Origin: Trileptium ribeirensis
Taxonomy: Eukaryota > Nematoda > Enoplea > Enoplida > Thoracostomopsidae
Assembly (NCBI GenBank): GCA_030248225.1
Contig: JASANE010019548.1
Location: 1 to 64,000, forward strand
Reading direction: 5' to 3'
DNA: 64,000 bases
Shown here: positions 35,501 to 45,540 of the stretch, piece after piece
Numbering within the stretch: the stretch's first letter is position 1
Layout: each line of letters starts with the position of its first letter
The notes under the pieces: model-generated
Database searches by the model: none
What the model was told of the DNA's origin: nothing
The model's input: the letters and a program-made list of their open reading frames with translations, nothing else
Program-made: the position numbers and the translations under genes

Positions 35501-38350
35501 TATCGAGACCATTGCCACATTTGTGGACAGTTTCATGGACATGCACATTCTGAATGTAATATTGCTTACAAACTAAGTCTAGATGTATGTGTAATTATGC
35601 ATAACCTGAAAAGATACGATGGTCACCTCATTTTTCAGCGCATTGGACTATTTGTAGAGCACAATATGCTAAAAATTAATTGCATGCATTAAGCAATGGA
35701 CTCGTACATAATGTTTACTTTCAAAATGCCACGCGTAAGTGAAAATCCTGGCGGTTAGAATAGCAAATTTCTTGATTCATTGCAGTCTTTACTGTCTTCG
35801 CCAGACAAACTTGTTAACAATTTAAACAACGCACTTGAAAGGCCATTTGATGCTATTCTGGCGCACTTCCAAAGCATATTATTAACGAAACCTCCTGCCG
35901 CACAACGGTATTTATCCGTTCAAATACATGGATTAGTCACTTAAGTTCAGCGAACGCATGTGGCAGCCATAAAATGATTTCTATAACTTAGTCGCTGACG
36001 AACACAACAGATTACGATTGCTACAAGATCAATATGTATGGAATTTATTTTGTTGCCAAACTTTAGCAAATTACCAATGTTTCTACCTGGCAACGGATAC
36101 GCTGTTGTTATGCGATGTTATTTAAAACTTTAGAAAACTCTGTATGCGTTACTATAAACTAGACTCGGCTCATTTCCCTACATTGCCACGTTAGGGATGG
36201 GCTGCAGTACTGCTGATGTCGCCATTTGATCTTGATTCGCTAACTGATCTTGATATGTATACATTTTTTTTAATTAGGAATACATGGTGGCATTTCCGCC
36301 TGTTCAATGAGGTATGCTCGTGCAAATAATACAAAACCTCCAAATTACACTAATAATCTTCCAAAACCGTTTATTTCAATGGACACTAATAAAGTAATAA
36401 TTTGTATGTATACAATGTCTCAGTCGTTGCCGACGTCTAATTCTACATGACTGACACAAGACGAAGTCGCGATATTATGTATTATGGAAATACCACGTGA
36501 GAGTAATATCGGTTATGTACTGGACGTCGATGTACATTATCCAACTCAGCTTCACAAATTACATAATACCTACACACTTATGCGGGAACACGTTGTTATT
36601 CAAGCTAAACATTTAATCGTATTCCATTATCTTTAAAAATTAGCTTCGTATAAAAAAGTAAGTCAAACCAACTAAAACTTGTACCAAATCTATGGGACAA
36701 ACATAATTATATTATACGCTATAGAAATTTGAAATTGTATCTGTCGCTCGGCATAATTTTGGTAAACATCAATAGAGGTACAAAATTCAAACAATATCCC
36801 TGGGTGAAACCATAAATTTTGTGTAACACTGAGCCGTGCATGCAAGCGAAGACATATTTTGAAACAGATTTGTTCAACATGCAGAACAATTCTGTCTTTG
36901 GAACAGTATGGAAAGTGTAAGCGTTGACATAAATATTGCACTCGCGACAAGGGCGGACAGTTTCCGAGTACTATCGGCTAATCCACGTCACAGCAGATGC
37001 AAATTTGGGTCGAAAATGTGGTTCCCGTGATGACTAATAAGAAGACCTTTATTAATTTACGAAAACATCTATATGTTGGCTTTATCGTCCTGCAAATATC
37101 GAAACACTTGATGTATGATTTTCACTACAACTTTATAACTGTAGTGTTTGCCGAAGTAAAACATTTGTTTATCGATACCGATTCGTTAAAGTATTATATC
37201 GAAACAGATAGCATTTATTAAATTCTTCAACGTCAGCAAGCGCTGCTTGATTTCAGCGATTACCTACAAAACCGCTTTCTACACAGTGCCGAAAACAAGA
37301 AGGTAACGGGAAAGATGAAAAACGAAACAAATGGTTGTGAAATAGAATAATTTGTGGGACTACGACGAAAATATATAGCATACTATGTCCCAGCTACTCG
37401 AAAAAAGCTAAAGAAGTCAGTAAAAACATACGTTGTAAAGAGACTGCTAACACATGAAGATGATATTGCAGCCTTGCAACATCAAAATATCATGCGAGAC
37501 TAGTGCAATCAAATACGAAACCTTTGGTAATAGGATGTTTACAGTTCGATCTAACAAATTTAACTTATCTGCATACGACGATAAATGATTTATAATTAAC
37601 AATGAAATTGAAACGCTGGCGTTCGAAAATTGTTTGCCAGAACACAATGATGAAAATGGTTTAGATTGATATATTAATGTTCAATTATTTTGTATTAAAA
37701 CGTTAATTGAGTTATAAATGAAGGATTTTAAAATCTGTAATAAACAAAATACAATAAGTTTGCAAAATTTACAAATATTTAAATTATTTTTGTTAAAGTT
37801 ATAATAAATTATGCTTTGAAACAATATGGCTATGGATTTGACACATAATCGCACAAATATGCATTGCATTAGAAAACTACACTTGTATCCATCACACATT
37901 TACTATTCAACTCTATATTACTGCTTCAATGTTAGGAAACACAGCCATCCGTACCAATTGCATCGCGTTTGCAGCGACTATGATGCAAACGGTTGCGGCA
38001 CTACCATATATTGAGAATAAAACGCATTCATCAAATATGGAAACGTCACATCGCCTGCACCATCATATATATAGCAAATGTTACACGCCGTGATTCGGTT
38101 GCCGTATTAAGTAAACGAGGTAGCAGATTGTTGATAATATTCTCGTTGAATATACAACTACTCACAAAACTGCAAAAATTCACTGAGCGAGTTCTCATTC
38201 CTCTTTGGCTAATGGCTTGATGTCGATGGCCATTTATAGGACAAACCGAGCTGTTCTATAATTCTCTCGCCAACGTTTTCCGTAAAGCTTAAAACGGGAT
38301 CATAGTTTTGTTGCAAAATTAATGTCTGCATACACCTGTGATAAAAACCC
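32570..38350 (+). mobile_element. Polinton/Maverick remnant (decayed)
   Basis: Plus-strand remnants of a self-synthesising DNA transposon, riddled with stops and frameshifts. The protein-primed polymerase occupies about 34480-37450. Around 33290-33440 a fragment with MMLIPPEFVDTIKR and then EKEMEEILKSNLPDSTKV recalls a small Polinton protein of unknown role. A short second copy of a polymerase segment lies at 32570-32650. From 37670 to 38350 there are short frames I cannot assign. No terminal inverted repeats, integrase or ATPase were recognised, so the ends are approximate. Confidence 0.75.
34480..37450 (+). pseudogene. Polinton family-B DNA polymerase pseudogene
   Basis: Successive broken frames carry the polymerase landmarks in order. 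An N-terminal block has PISGSQWTYVELP and LAVLSAFHP (34500-34680). It is followed by RFEEEHQLSIFVYDYEP (34730) and VMPEENSDKLEF (35030). A zinc-finger-like RDHCHICGQFHGHAHSECN precedes IMHNLKRYDGHLI (35500-35640). The TDVLLLCDVFE-equivalent part is near 36090. IHGGISACSMRYARAN and a YTMSQSLPT block (36280-36440) come next, then FVYRYRFVKV, or DTDSLKYYIET in frame, near 37165. Stops and frame changes occur every 100-300 bp, so it is long dead. Confidence 0.85.
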
Positions 38351-38976
38351 AACGGTGTTTTAATGTTTAATGCTTAGATATGTATATATTGCATTATTAG
38401 GCAAACTCTTGCAAGGGGCATGAATTGAGCCAGGGCCATTTAAATGCGAGCGACATGGGAAAAATCACTGACTCACTGAGAAACTGTTTCTCATACCTTT
38501 AAAAATATCCGCAAAGCATACGCCCTCACAAACAGACAGTACACAATGAACCCCACTAACTTTTATTGCCCTGAAACGGTCGCTGTATTTGCTCTATGGT
38601 AACGCTGTGTGTTGGATACAATAAATATTTGCCCAAAATAAACTAGTTTTGACCGTTTTATGATGTTAAACACGTTTAAAATTTCGAAGTTCGGCTCTTG
38701 AATGTTTGTAGCCGTTTGTACTTGCAGCGCGGTGTATATTTTTATGTAACTCCGAATATCTGAAGTTATTCTGGCTGTACCATTTGCAATATTGAAATTT
38801 ACGGAGATTTTGCGATACGTTCGTGTAAGATTTTCTAAAGTCACCTATAAATACACGGTATAACTACATTTGCTGATATTATTATGACGGTAAAAGCGTA
38901 CAAGATAGGCTGTGTAAGGAGATGATAGTTTCAGCACAAGTCTGTTGCTTATTCATTGTTTAAATATTTATTCCAG

Positions 38977-39085
38977 GGCTGTCAGTTGTCTTATATTCAA
39001 ACCGTGACTCAAAATGTATGTGGATGTACAAGCCCAAAAATTCCGTATAATACAACATTATACCCGCCGTGTGGAGTCGAAAATA
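38977..39085 (+). CDS. Channel exon 13: C-G-C cysteine-rich block
   Basis: Residues about 549-584; phase 0 in, 1 out. GCQLSYIQTVTQNVCGC follows SYTQL of exon 12 and fits the family's C-x3-C-x8-C-x-C, except that the second cysteine is Tyr. TSPKIPYNTTLYPPCGVEN completes the block with a glycosylation site. Acceptor TTATTCCAG, donor AATA|GTAAGT. This region forms part of the disulfide-rich thumb. Confidence 0.88.
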
Positions 39086-39152
39086 GTAAGTTTTGCCAAC
39101 AACATTTTACGAATACAGTATTATACGTATTATATATTCCCGACTGGTATAT

Positions 39153-39346
39153 CAGATTGCTACAAGCTTTAAGCTTATCAGTTTACGATACTTGAGATTG
39201 AAGAATGTTTGGTAAACAATAATCTCTTTCTTAATTTACATAAGACTTTTCAGATTGCTACAAGCCTTAAGCTTATCAGTTTACGATACTTGAGATCGAA
39301 GAATGTTTGGTAAACAATAAACTCTTTCTTAATTTATATAAGACTG
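39153..39346. repeat. Two-copy tandem duplication, 98 bp
   Basis: Copies begin CAGATTGCTACAAGC at 39153 and 39251 and share GAATGTTTGGTAAACAATAA. They differ at a handful of sites. They lie just downstream of the exon 13 donor. Confidence 0.92.
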
Positions 39347-39839
39347 CACTAGCACGTTACGAAACAGCTATAAATTCAACCATGTCGATATGTGTCAAGC
39401 AGGCAAGGGAGCTTCCAATGTCGCAATGGCGACCGCAGATGCTGCAAGTGCGACTCTGAATTTAGAATTGTGTAAAACAAATCGTTCCGTGGCTATAAGC
39501 GGAAACATTTTTCGTCCCGCCCCTTCGGTGAAACATGGGAGAGTGCGGAGCCTTCACGTAAGAGCAAATATAGCTTGGGGCTCGATACTTGTGATGTAAA
39601 ACCACTGCCTGCTTTTGTCGACACCTATTATGTATACCTAGCTAAACATTTTACTTTATTTCAACCGTCATAATTTGCAGAGTATCGCAGTCGTGCTGCT
39701 TTCGAAATATAGACTTGGCAATATTTGACGGTTGGTTCTTTCCTTCGACACCCTGAATTTATATTGTCATCAAAATCAACATCAAAATATATCAGTAAAT
39801 CATGAAATGCCGTACTAAATCCGGAAGTAATCTAAATTT

Positions 39840-40045
39840 CGTTTAACCCTTTCCTTCTTAAACTCCAGCGTCATTTGCACAAAGTTGAACAAACTTATGC
39901 TTCGACCGTAGATTGAACCTAGATCGCTCGGGTGCAGCTCTTGCACGCTAGCCACTACTCTATTAAGGAACTGTTGCTCCGTACCTTTGGTAAATTGGCA
40001 GCGTGAACGAATAACAATGCATGTATAAACGCACGCCGAAAGATA
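39840..40045 (-). repeat. tRNA-derived SINE, copy A
   Basis: On the minus strand, an A-box-like TAGAGTAGTGGCTAGCG (39945-39965) and a B-box AGGTTCAATCTA (39909-39920). Upstream GTTATTCGTTCACG and downstream GAAAGGGTTAAAC are shared, with small changes, with the copy at 58880-59060, so this is a dispersed family and not a tRNA gene. Confidence 0.65.
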
Positions 40046-41125
40046 AACTAGACAGTTAAATAGCCATGCATTGTATGCTGTGACAAATTTGTCAATATAC
40101 GAACGAAAGGTTTAACCGAGCAGTAGTCTAAATTTCGTTTAAACAACAAATGCCCCTTTGTAAATGTAAATTATGAATGTTTTATGCGTACTGCGAGAAG
40201 GGTGTCGCTGTCACTTCAAAAACGGAGGTACCCCGCCTAAAACGGACGGGGTATGTTAGATCCATTTTATTATAACTCCATCAATTAATTTTTTCATGTG
40301 TATCAATAAAAAGTGAAAGGAGTCGCCCCTATCTCCTCCTGCGACGCGTTTGTACCCTAAAAGTTAACAACAAATCTAACTGTATGAAACATTTCTATAA
40401 AGTAAGCCAAAAGCTGAGAATTTTTTACCACCGATCGCCTAAAAGAGTCACCTGATTCTAGACTATGAACCAAAAAATCAACGAATCACCCATCAGAGGG
40501 GGTGAGATGATATCGTAGGAAGAAGTTGTTATATTTAACAGAAGAAACTTGCAACCATTTGGACGAGCCATATTTCCGACATCAGAATATTTTCGTGCAA
40601 ATATCGGCTTTACATGACTTTACATTATCGTTAAACTTGTCTGTGTTTAGTGATGTATTTTGACATTTTATAGTGTCGCTGGCAGAATAGAGAAATTATG
40701 AGAAGCATTACAATTCGTGCAAATTTATGTAGAATGGCGAGTTAAATTGTGTAGTTACGGAATTGTGTTACCATACAAATGTCACGTTTTTCTCTTAACA
40801 CGATAAACTTTATACAGTAGCTAAAATCCATTGAAATATATAATGAGCTTGGGCTGTTTATAGCAATAATTTTCAATTTGAAAATTTCTGGCCAAAATTT
40901 CAATGGCTATTGCCCACTTTGATTGAACTGCTGCTCTAGCCAAAGTTCATGCTGGTAGTGTTACAATGCGGGAAACCCGGCAATTATCGTGTAATTGTTG
41001 CCGCTGTTGTCGCATAAACCATCTACAAACTACAAATTGTTGTCTGAAGATAAGCTTCATCACAACAAAGACCTAAATAAAGTAGCTCAAATTTGAAATG
41101 TAATGCTTTTAATCGTATTTTGCAG

Positions 41126-41192
41126 TGAGTTGCGTACAACAGGTGGAAACTGGTGCAGCACTCAGAAGCCCAAAGTGCCACACGCCATGTTG
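41126..41192 (+). CDS. Channel exon 14: C-x-P-C block
   Basis: Residues about 585-606. SCVQQVETGAALRSPKCHTP followed by CW fits the family's CL...C-x-P/T-P-C segment before the thumb. Acceptor TTTTGCAG (phase 1), donor TG|GTACGT (phase 2). An equally good donor, TAC|GTGAGT, lies seven bases on, but only the first gives the phase needed by exon 15. Confidence 0.82.
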
Positions 41193-42104
41193 GTACGTGA
41201 GTTTAGTAAAGTATGTATTGGTGTTAACTGAGAGCTTTTCACAGAAAACTCAAAGCAAAATTCAATATGCAAAGTTTTGTCTGTAGAGATAAACGACAGT
41301 CGAAATACTATGCTGGAAGTACTAAGTTCCTACTATGCGTACAACTTCTGTACATATTACAAGGACAAATACAGCAAGATATCCGAGCATAATTAAACTT
41401 GAATTTTATGTGTTCTACAATTTCAGAAACAACATTTCTGCCTGCAATTATCAAAAAATTTCAGCATCTTACATCTATTGATCGACTTAATTTTTAAATT
41501 ACATGGCCTACCGGCACCGTTGGCTAACATTCACTTTTTGTTTCATATATCTAGGTGCACTATCAATATTCTGTAAGAAATGACACCACGATGAAATGGA
41601 TTGCGAAAAATATGTAATCTCTGGAGATATGCACAGGGTCATATCACTTTTAGAGGTCGGAGATTGTATGTTTAAAAGAGAAAATAGCATAGTGAGGTGT
41701 TCGGAAACAGGCATTGCTCTGCTAAAATTAAATCTTGTTTAACCATATATATGATGCCAACTTAGGTTTACAATAACGAAGGCGACATGGCATGAAATTT
41801 AGGTCGAATGCCAAACGTTAATTACATAAGTACAGAACGCAAATTTGCAGAATATCATAAAAATGGTTGTGTAACTTTATTGACTGTTACATAACTAGCT
41901 ACGTAATTTTTATTAATTTTAGCGTGAAAAATTAAAATATTTTCAAATTGACTTTATGTAATGGGTTAGCTAATCATGAAAAGCAAAGGCTATTTCAATA
42001 TAAGTGAACGATGGCTATATCACTCTAATGGTTGTACATATAACAGATAACATAATATACGGAACAACTTATTTATATGCGTTAATGAACGAACATGCAT
42101 GCTC

Positions 42105-42400
42105 ACACGGGAGAGGGGGATTATTCCCCTGAGGCTAGGATTCCCTCGGGGATGTTGACGAGCCCATTCTGGGAGGTAGCCTGATCCCCTGAGGCTCTAT
42201 ATCTCCCAATACTAAGACACGCAAAGTATTAGGCGAAAATATTGAAACATAGTAGGAAATGAGCAAAAAATGAGCGAAATTTACAAAAACTAAATCAAAT
42301 TGGCAAAAAATCGAGAAAATTGGCAAAATTCGGAGAACATTGGCAAAAAAGCAAGCTAAACTAAGCATAGAAACAGTCAATACAGTGCCAAGCTCGTATT
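42105..42400. repeat. Dispersed TTTTGCC/GC-rich module, copy 5
   Basis: GC-rich part with CCCCTGAGGCT twice (42127 and 42187) and CCTCGGGGATG, followed by phased GGCAAAAAATCGAG, TTGGCAAAATTCGG and CATTGGCAAAAAAGC words at 42230-42355. Confidence 0.55.
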
Positions 42401-43022
42401 TCGTATAACGTTTTAGTATGCAACAGACGTACGTTTATGCCTTGGCGCTTCATCGAGCACAATTTCGTTGAGTGTTTATCATGTGGAAAATAAAAAAGCT
42501 AACGCGCCGACTAAGAACAACGTTAACTCTGGAAAAGTGAAGTTTTGAGGAATTTTTTTCCAAAATTTCGAATGCTGTGTCTTAGCGAAGAGCGTCGCAA
42601 TATTCTTATGTCCACAGTATGTATAGCTATAAAACTAAATTAATTGTGCCAAAACACGAATACGAAATACTATTGTGAAAACAAGGAGCCTTATTTACTC
42701 ACTACACCGCGCGCGCTTCTTCGTGAATTAACACTCTGTTTTAGTATATTTAATGCAATAATATATACGTCGTTCTTTCTCGCAAATTCTGATAGTATGT
42801 AATGTGCTTTCCTAGAGATCCTAGTTCTAGGTCTCATTAGATTGATTCATCCTTACACTCGCGCCGCTTTTAAAAAAAGATTCGATGACAATGCCAAGGC
42901 TTTATATCCCATTATCATAGTAACATATTTTTATAGTGTCAAATTTATCGTTTTGATAGATAGACTAGTAATGCCAACTAAGAATAAAACAAGTCTGAGA
43001 TCATATCAATATTGCCAGGCAT

Positions 43023-44706
43023 TAGAGGTGAGAATTTGGGCTCTTGGCTCGGCTCGGCTCGGCTCTGTTCGGCTCTAGAGCCGAGCCGAGCCGAGCCTGC
43101 CTTGGTTTCCGAAGAGCCGAGCCGAGCCGAGCCTGAATTTCACGAAAAGAGAAAGAGCCGAGCCGAGCCGAGCCTGACAATTTATAATTAAGAGCGAGCC
43201 TAACATACGAAGCTCGGCTCCTAAAAGCTCGGCTCTTAAAAGCTCTTTTCGGCTCTTAAAAGCTCTTATTTACTCCTAAAAACTCGAAGCGAATCGAATC
43301 ATGCAGACATGCAAGTAGTTGTTGTACGTATGCGATGCGTTAATTTCTTGTATTATTTTATTTTGTTACCTAATATTGATTACTTTGATTTCAATTCTTT
43401 CGCTGCCCTATTTTGCACTACCCTGTGTTAGTTTTTTATGTTTCCATTGTTTACATTAGTATTACTTTTATTACAATTCTCAGTACTATTGCTTTGATTA
43501 AGGACTACCATATAGCTGATGGGTCGCCTCTTGCCAAATTGGCTGTGTCCTGTCAGGGGGGGCTTAGCCAAGGGGGCACGGGGGGGCGTGCCCGCCGTAC
43601 TACTATCCATGCACCCGTCAAGGATGGCTGAGAAGGTATATGGTTTTGCATGTGGCATGAGATGGATTTTACATGTGCCCCCATTCCCCTTAGCAAACGT
43701 GGTATCCCTCGTGAAGAAGTTTGTGGTTATGCCCATCCCGCTGACGGGGACGCTGACGGGTATGCCCATCGGCCGACGGATTCTCTTAAAAGCTCCCAAA
43801 AGAAATTTCCTTTTGCAGCAAGGCAATATCACCGTCTAAAAGCAAGTGCGAAAGTCACTCAGTGTTTAGAAAACTGAAGAACCCAACATGGCGACATGTG
43901 CATAAGACTCATCGTATGTAGTAGGCTTGCCCAACTGTTCTTTACTCAAAGTCATGCCGTGTACAGAATTTGGCATTTGGGCATTTGCATTTTAGCATTC
44001 GATTGGAATTGATAGAGGCCGGATGCTATCGCGGATGTCGCAAATATAAAGCCGTGGTCATTCTTTGAAACTGCAACGGCAACCTATTTATATACAAAAT
44101 TATATCATGTAACTACCAGAGATGAAACCGGGTCACCGGGTCAGTTCGGGCCACTTTTCTGACCGGGTCACCGGGTCACACCCCTGACCCGGTCTGACCC
44201 GGTAGTCGAGCTTCCACAAGTAAACATAACAAAAATATAAATATTTTTGGAACTGTTCTTGCGTTAACGTACTCGTCGCATAGCCTGGGCAACGACACTT
44301 ATTTCGGACCAGAGTTGCTGTTCAGAAGCTATGATCTCCAAAATCCTAAAAATCTGCGATTTCCAAAAAAAAACAGGTTCGAGAAAATCCACAGCGGTTC
44401 TTGAAGTGTTCAAAATTTTGAAACTGTAATGATGAATATATATGAACAATGGAGCGAATTGGACACGCAAACTTATTACTGCATTATATCGCGCAACATA
44501 TTTTACAAGAGCTTTTAAGAGCCGAGCCGAGCGAGCCTGATGTTTTGTCTTAAGAGCCGAGCCGAGCCGAGCCTGGGTTTGAAGAAGCAGGAGCCGAGCC
44601 CGAGCGAGCCGGCGATGGTAGAGAGCCGAGCCGAGCCGAGCCTGATGCCGCTGCTGAAGGGCCGAGCCGAGCCGAGCCTCGAAATTGAGGCTCTTTCTCA
44701 CCTCTG
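43023..44706. mobile_element. hAT-like non-autonomous element with GAGCC subterminal repeats
   Basis: A 1,684-bp element. Termini are TAGAGGTGAGAA (left) and, read inward, CAGAGGTGAGAA (right). It is flanked by CCAGGCAT (43015-43022) and GCAGGCAT (44707-44714), an 8-bp target duplication with one mismatch, as hAT elements make. Inverted subterminal arrays of GGCTC/GAGCC fill 43040-43265 and 44515-44700. The interior contains a GC-rich stretch (43515-43760) and a second terminus-like patch of GACCGGGTCACC words (44116-44205) beginning CAGAGATGAAACC. No transposase was found. Confidence 0.8.
44116..44210. repeat. Nested GACCCGG subterminal-repeat patch
   Basis: CAGAGATGAAACCGGGTCAC, then CGGGTCA/GACCCGG words to 44200. 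It looks like a terminus of another hAT-type element or a composite interior of the host element. No partner end was found. Confidence 0.4.
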
Positions 44707-45159
44707 GCAGGCATTCTATGAGGCAGGACAAAATGATAAACAATTTCACAATTTTTACTTAAATATTTGAATCCGAATAAAGGAAAACTGAAAATGCATT
44801 TCATGTGGAAGATCCTACGACCAAAGAACTATAAACTACAACCCAGCTACTTGGTCACTGTGATAAAAAAATTTTATATAGCAGCTGTATATTCAACATA
44901 GTTGACATTGTTTTGTTTATAGTATTTCTCTTGAGCCCCTTCAGTAAAACGAATGCCTTGTTCTTGTTTTGACATTTCATTTCGAACGTATGGCACATTT
45001 TAGCCAAAAACCAGGAGTGGATCTAATTTAACATTTTCACCAATGTTTTCGGTATGTGAGGATTTCAAACATAAAAGTACTATTTTTAACGAAACATATG
45101 TGACTAGATACTTCGCGAACACCTAGGTTTTCCACTATATACGAAACATTTTGCTGGAA

Positions 45160-45540
45160 CATTTTACATATATTATGTAATATTTCTAAAATCGTGTAAC
45201 GTTTAGGTTATCCTGTTATGTGATTATACGTCATGCACCTATGTTTATATTTGCTGGAACTAATACTACTGAAAACGCCAAAAAATGTGCTGACGGAACG
45301 AACGTATTTTTTCCACCGGTGAAGCAGCCGGTCGTGCAAAAATGAACAATGCACATTTTTGCAATTTTTAATTCGGAAGCTAAATATTTGATAATCATGT
45401 AAAAAAGCTAGTGTTCCTTTTATATCGTAACTCTATTATGTGTCTACTCGTCACAAACCTATGCATATATCTGATGAAATAAAACTACTGAAAACGCAAA
45501 AAATGTGCCGACAAGAGTTGAACGTATAATGTCTGGGATG
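45160..45540. repeat. Diverged tandem duplication, ~200 bp
   Basis: Two copies share a path from a TCGTGTAAC/TCGTAACTC-like segment through ACTACTGAAAACGC, AAAAAATGTGC and GAACGTAT. The copies are clearly diverged, with indels. Confidence 0.55.

Larger units (their letters stand above)
30600..38976. other. Intron 12
   Basis: 8.4 kb containing a tRNA-derived SINE-like patch, a candidate alternative exon and a heavily decayed Polinton (32570-38350), listed separately. 30600-31500 and 31900-32560 show nothing further. Confidence 0.55.
39086..41125. other. Intron 13
   Basis: Contains a two-copy tandem duplication (39153-39346) and a SINE (39840-40045). A moderately GC-rich patch lies at 40200-40330. 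Nothing else recognised. Confidence 0.45.

Noticed and set aside
41193..41400. Read-through of exon 14 and a following Tyr-rich open stretch as an extra thumb exon
   Set aside because: It looked weakly like the thumb region, but has no usable donor; the exon at 54224-54354 fits family motifs and phases much better.
42842..43078. 78-codon frame read as a transposase piece
   Set aside because: It runs into the left terminus and GGCTC array of the hAT-like element; no transposase motif is visible.
44264..44804. Ala/Arg/Ser-rich frames of 76-161 codons on both strands
   Set aside because: Translated GAGCC repeats of the hAT-like element (ARLGSA-type repetition).
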